Shown: positions 59,855 to 64,000 of the stretch, in pieces | Position numbering within the stretch: position 1 is the first letter of the stretch | Layout of the letters: the number at the start of each line of letters is the position of its first letter | Origin: Echinostoma caproni | Lineage: Eukaryota; Platyhelminthes; Trematoda; Plagiorchiida; Echinostomatidae | Direction of reading: 5' to 3' | NCBI GenBank assembly: GCA_900618425.1 | Contig: UZAN01040010.1 | Coordinates: forward strand, 1-64,000 | DNA length: 64,000 nt | Translations under genes and position numbers: made by a program | Notes under the pieces: generated by a model | Seen by the model: the letters and a program-made list of their open reading frames with translations, nothing else | Databases searched by the model: none | Told to the model about the DNA's origin: nothing

Positions 59855-60090
59855 TAACTTTGTTATTTCACAACTGATGCACCAGTAACCACCGTCAAAA
59901 TCGCAAAAACGTACATTTTAATGGCATGTGGCTAGTAGAAGCAAAGACATAGGTGAGTATCACATCAGATATGTTGCGTCTGTGGAGCAATATCATATTC
60001 AGTCGCGTGAATGAATCTTCAAAAACGAAGCACTAAGGGGGAAAATGTGATGAAAATCAGGATGTTGCACGAGTTTGGTCAACACCTGTA
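59855..60090 (+). repeat. Unclassified dispersed repeat, copy 2
   Basis: Inverse homologue of 42893-43113. It contains CATCAGATATGTTGC and ends with GTTTGGTCAACACCTGTA (copy 1: GTTTGGTCAATACCTGTA). No coding content. Confidence 0.75.
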
Positions 60091-60094
60091 GTTG

Positions 60095-63000
60095 TCCTGT
60101 TCAATAACTGAGATAGTGAGAGAAAATCAGTTAGGAACATTAGACGTAGCGAACTAATGTTGTAGAGAAATGAAAGCCAATAATCTAAAAGCAAATCAAA
60201 TACTATTTGATCGTTCTAGGGGAGGGAATATTTAGGCTATTCTGGTGCTTGGGTATATCTATCGGTTTGGAAACTAATGGTTCCCGGCTGTTGGATCTAT
60301 TACCAGTAACTTGAGCACATAGTTACATTCTTTGCATGTTTTCAGTGCATGAGTAATCGAGAATAGAGTGATTGTTCACCGGAAACTTCATGAATAACAA
60401 GTATACAATATTCACTGAAGCAGGTAGCCCAAATAAAAGATATTCCTTTGATTATACTAGGTTTTACGAAACCCTATGTGAGAAGCGATACACTGATGAG
60501 GAATACAGAAGCCTATAAATTAATTCTCACAATCATAATGCAAGAAGAATGAAAGCTGGGTAAGTGACTAGAACGAGCTAAAGTTGTTAGGAATCTGGAA
60601 ACTTAGTCAACTTAAATTGAAATCGCACCCAACTAGCCCATAGGTAGGAGATTACACCGAAAGAACGTTATTTAATTGCACGTAGAAATGAACATTCCAG
60701 ATGAAGTAATGAAGCGAATGTCATTTATTGTGAAAATGGATGAATCAGATTCCAAATTTGATTGTCAAACTCTTTTAATTTGTCAGTTCAATTTTAAAAG
60801 GATACATTTTATCAATAAACGTGGTAAAACCTTCCTACTATTCGCTTACATCCTTTACTGGCTTCATGATCGTACAAGTTNTTACTCTCAGGTAGGCAGA
60901 CAATGAAAGTACCGATCGGTGAGTGAGAGTTAATCGGATACTGATACCTGACTGTATGTATAAAGAATACGGTTGTAATTCTTTACGTTTTCATGAGAAG
61001 TAGAACATCTGTTCAATAGAGTGAATTCATCAATGGGGGAAGTGGTTCAAACATTGTGTTACATCTGGTAACTTGCGGGTCACTTTTAGTTGCAATTTTA
61101 GAGAAAACAACCGACACCATTAGACTGATTTAACTTTGAGGATAGAGGAAATACATGCATTTGAGATACTTCAGTAGCAGATAGACATGATGAAAATATA
61201 ACCGCCTGAAGGTGTCCTGATGTTGGTGGTGGTGGTTCGGTGAGGGAATAGTCATCTCTCGGAAGAATTGGTTATCCGTTCCAAATATAACACCGTTTTT
61301 CGTCTTATCGCAGTCCTTTGATAGGACGCTTCTATATTCTAACCCGTAAAATATTCATTTTCATATCACTATGCGAAATGTGCGTCTTTACTTCTATTTA
61401 AGATAACAAGGACCTTTTCGATAAATAAAACCAATAGGTAACAATAGCAGGCGAGTATCTTTAGACATGAGTAGTTAGGAATGAAACCCCAAGATACACA
61501 CGTTTAAATATGAGTTTGTCAGATCAAACTAGTTATCCAGAACCTACAGGATACGATACAGGTGTAGTGGACCGTACATCCAGTAGCATCAATTACACCA
61601 TGGACTTATCACATAACTTACTACTTTTACTTTACTGTGGCTGGCTCCTTGGAAAGGATAGGCCGCCCCAGACATGATCATGTTCACGATCATGAAGTTC
61701 CTTAGGAGTTTGGTACGAGAAATGCCCCAGCGTCACTCGGCATTTTCTATATTGAGGGCGCAGCTCTAGCCTTTAAACAACAAAGTGCTAACTACACGGC
61801 AGCAGGAAGTAATCCCTTGCCTCGGAAGCGAGGGAGTCAGTGACTTTAGTTTTAAAAGGTCAGTCATATCAACCGATCATTGGGCTCATGCGGCTTTCAA
61901 ACAAAAGCCAGATGACCAACCTGAGACCCAACACATCCTGTTGTTGCGGTGTGCCACAACTTATTCACAACTAACCTTCTTCTGTGACAGTATCCCCCTA
62001 TCCACAACCCGGGGACGCGTTTGGTAGCATTCAACTGTTTAACCCGGGTATCACAATCTGGTCTAAAGAATATTCTTCCCAAATTTCGGAAACCACACAC
62101 TCAAGCAACGTCGTTTCTAAAAATTAATTTCTTTGGAAGTCTTATTGAATAAAATGGCTCCCTTCAAAAAGAATTACATGTCTAAAAATGTGTGGGTATG
62201 GGTTCAAAATTTGCATCCTCATGATGTGGTTTGCACTCATCAAGACGGAAGTGATGATAATTCAACACGGAACTAAAGCTTGTTTGTAACATAAGAAAAA
62301 AGTTAAAGTTAGCAGTTCACTGTACAGAATATCTTAAATATTTGAACAAGTTTAATGCTATTATCTTAGAAAAATTGCTTCTTTATGAACCCCCATTTTT
62401 CGCTAGAAATAAAGAAGGCAGAACATCACTTTGTGTATCTTCAACCGGATTGAATGTGTGTGATAGAGAAAATGAAGTCATTTGAGAAGACAATCAATGT
62501 CCCGAAACTCAAAATGGTTTTAGTTTGTAATACTCTCAACCCTGTAAGAATTTTTGTTTAATTAACTGAACATTCTTCATTGAGATACAGAGACAAAACT
62601 CATAATGAGTCCTCGGTTGAGACGAGTGTCATTCACAAGGCCAATTGATACGCATACACTTTTGACTTTGTTATCTGGTAAACGAGGACATTAAATGTTG
62701 CTGGGATTGACACACAAACCAACAATGGGGAAATAAATGAATGATGGCAAAAAACAAATCAAAGGATACTAGTATTCATCACGCGCCTACAGATGCATGG
62801 CGAATGACTGATTAACACACCAAATAATTGTTGATTCAATTCCTTCTCCTAATCGATCAATCAAATATTCACTCTCAACTAGCTCAATGCCAGTAGATCC
62901 CGTGTTCCTGGCTTGATTCCTACGCGCGGACTCTCTGTCTCTCTCTGACCTTTCGTTGGTCCTAATTATTCATTTGATCATGTCCAGCACATTAGTTATT

Positions 63001-64000
63001 CAATGGATACAAATATGCGCTCTCCAGAAGCAAACTATGAAAAGCTTTGGCAACCAAAACCAAGGCGTATTTATCGAATTTATTGTGTGTAATACCCAGG
63101 GAACAGCAGGTGAAACATATCCCGGTTGACCGCAAAGATTCTCCTCAGGTTTAACCAATAATTATGTTCAGAACCAGTGGTGGAAGCTTATAAATGATTA
63201 TAAGCGTAGCCTGAACGGCTGAAGTACAAACACTTCACATTATAGCTCTGAAGTTTATCATTCAAATTTGTCAGCAATGCGGAATTGGCAACTGTATTCC
63301 GCGCTATTCATATCACCTAGCGTTGACATCCGCGAGCACAGTGCTGACGAATCACGGCAAAGACTATCCCGATTCCGCCATTGCTCTGACACAACACTCC
63401 CAATGGCGAATTCTGAGGGGCAAAATAAAGTATGATTGGGAAAACAGGATTTCAGTTGAAATTGGGTAAAGTGTAATTTCCGCGTTGTGCAATCAGTTAT
63501 TTGTGTTTCATCAACAAGTACGAGACAACATTCCAGACATTTTCAGACGGTCTGGATATGTAAAATACACTAGACAAGCAAGTAACTGGCTTTGTGGTGA
63601 ATGAAATCAAGGTAATGCGATTAGGTTAAATAGAGATTAATGACTCATGATCAACTGCCATGCCGAGAGGCAGGAGTGCAAACGATGGTGTCTATCCGCG
63701 ACCGCTCTGAAACAGTTGTTTTCTATCTCTGATTCGATTCCCATTGGCTGGATAAGAAGAATTTATTGTTTGCCATGCGGCAACATTATTTTGAGTGTGC
63801 GAGGTTCGAAGAACAACACTTACAGATATGTACAAAAATAACCAAAGGTTTATATATTACAAAACACAAATAGCAAAGGAAGCTTATTCATAACGCGTAA
63901 CTGTCAACTCACCTATTGCTTTAGCACGGAGTGTATAGTCCTTATGAACACTGCCAGTTACTTGGAGATGATAAGTTGATTCCAAATCATTTGATTTATC
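60095..64000. other. No recognisable gene
   Basis: About 3.9 kb. A single N at 60881. The frame 60676-60906 has no motif. A short perfect inverted word (CATGATCATG ... CGATCATG) lies near 61673-61698. GCCTCGGAAGCGA at about 61819 also occurs near 24624, perhaps a SINE-type piece. A (TCTC)n tract lies near 62935-62947. Confidence 0.4.

Noticed and set aside
1..64000. CRISPR array, bacterial operon or phage content
   Set aside because: No regularly spaced direct repeats and no Shine-Dalgarno-led gene clusters; the gene has GT/AG introns, so the DNA is eukaryotic.

Overview
The window looks like a trematode-type (flatworm) genome contig. It is AT-rich, has very low gene density and long introns, has N-filled scaffold gaps at 17711-18219 and 55715-56018 plus single Ns at 9262 and 60881, and is crowded with decayed Penelope-like elements (PLEs), a CR1-like LINE, and Tigger- and Tc1-type DNA transposons. 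The assignment is inferred from this repeat mix and from the one gene; I cannot name the species.

Only one host gene is clear: a DEG/ENaC (amiloride-sensitive / peptide-gated) sodium channel subunit on the plus strand, 17437-29800. Its visible pieces are an N-terminal coding piece (17458-17710, running into the gap), a TM1 and outer-domain exon (18221-18859), a cysteine-rich extracellular exon (20754-21335) and a TM2 exon with the stop codon (29384-29800). All visible splice junctions are GT/AG and phase 0. Introns are about 1.9 kb and 8.0 kb, and the second holds a CR1 relic and an antisense PLE.

Layout: 1-7.1 kb has a PLE 3' end with a hammerhead-like motif at the left edge, three minus-strand PLE reverse-transcriptase (RT) relics and one tRNA-like SINE. 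7.1-17.4 kb is mostly unannotated, with two weak RT-like fragments. 17.4-29.8 kb is the channel gene. 33.15-36.94 kb is a Tigger/pogo element bounded by TA-flanked inverted repeats, with a foldback sequence inside. 37.0-43.1 kb has two related PLE 3' ends, a short PLE RT fragment and one copy of an unknown repeat. 45.7-50.5 kb has hammerhead-like relics and two plus-strand PLEs, one with inverted terminal repeats. 55.08-57.79 kb has the best preserved PLE (minus strand) and, across an assembly gap, a 236-bp-arm palindrome carrying a hammerhead ribozyme core in each arm. 58.78-59.33 kb is a truncated Tc1 transposase. 59.86-60.09 kb is the second copy of the unknown repeat. 60.1-64 kb shows nothing recognisable.

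The most notable signal is the link between PLE relics and self-cleaving hammerhead ribozyme folds. Two cores at 55208-55250 (-) and 55547-55589 (+) are intact, with a palindromic CCGG stem III that can only pair well in a dimer. Three degenerate versions lie near other PLE relics. Hammerheads in PLE terminal repeats are known in eukaryotes, so the class is not new; the local palindromic arrangement and the series of decayed versions are what merit checking.
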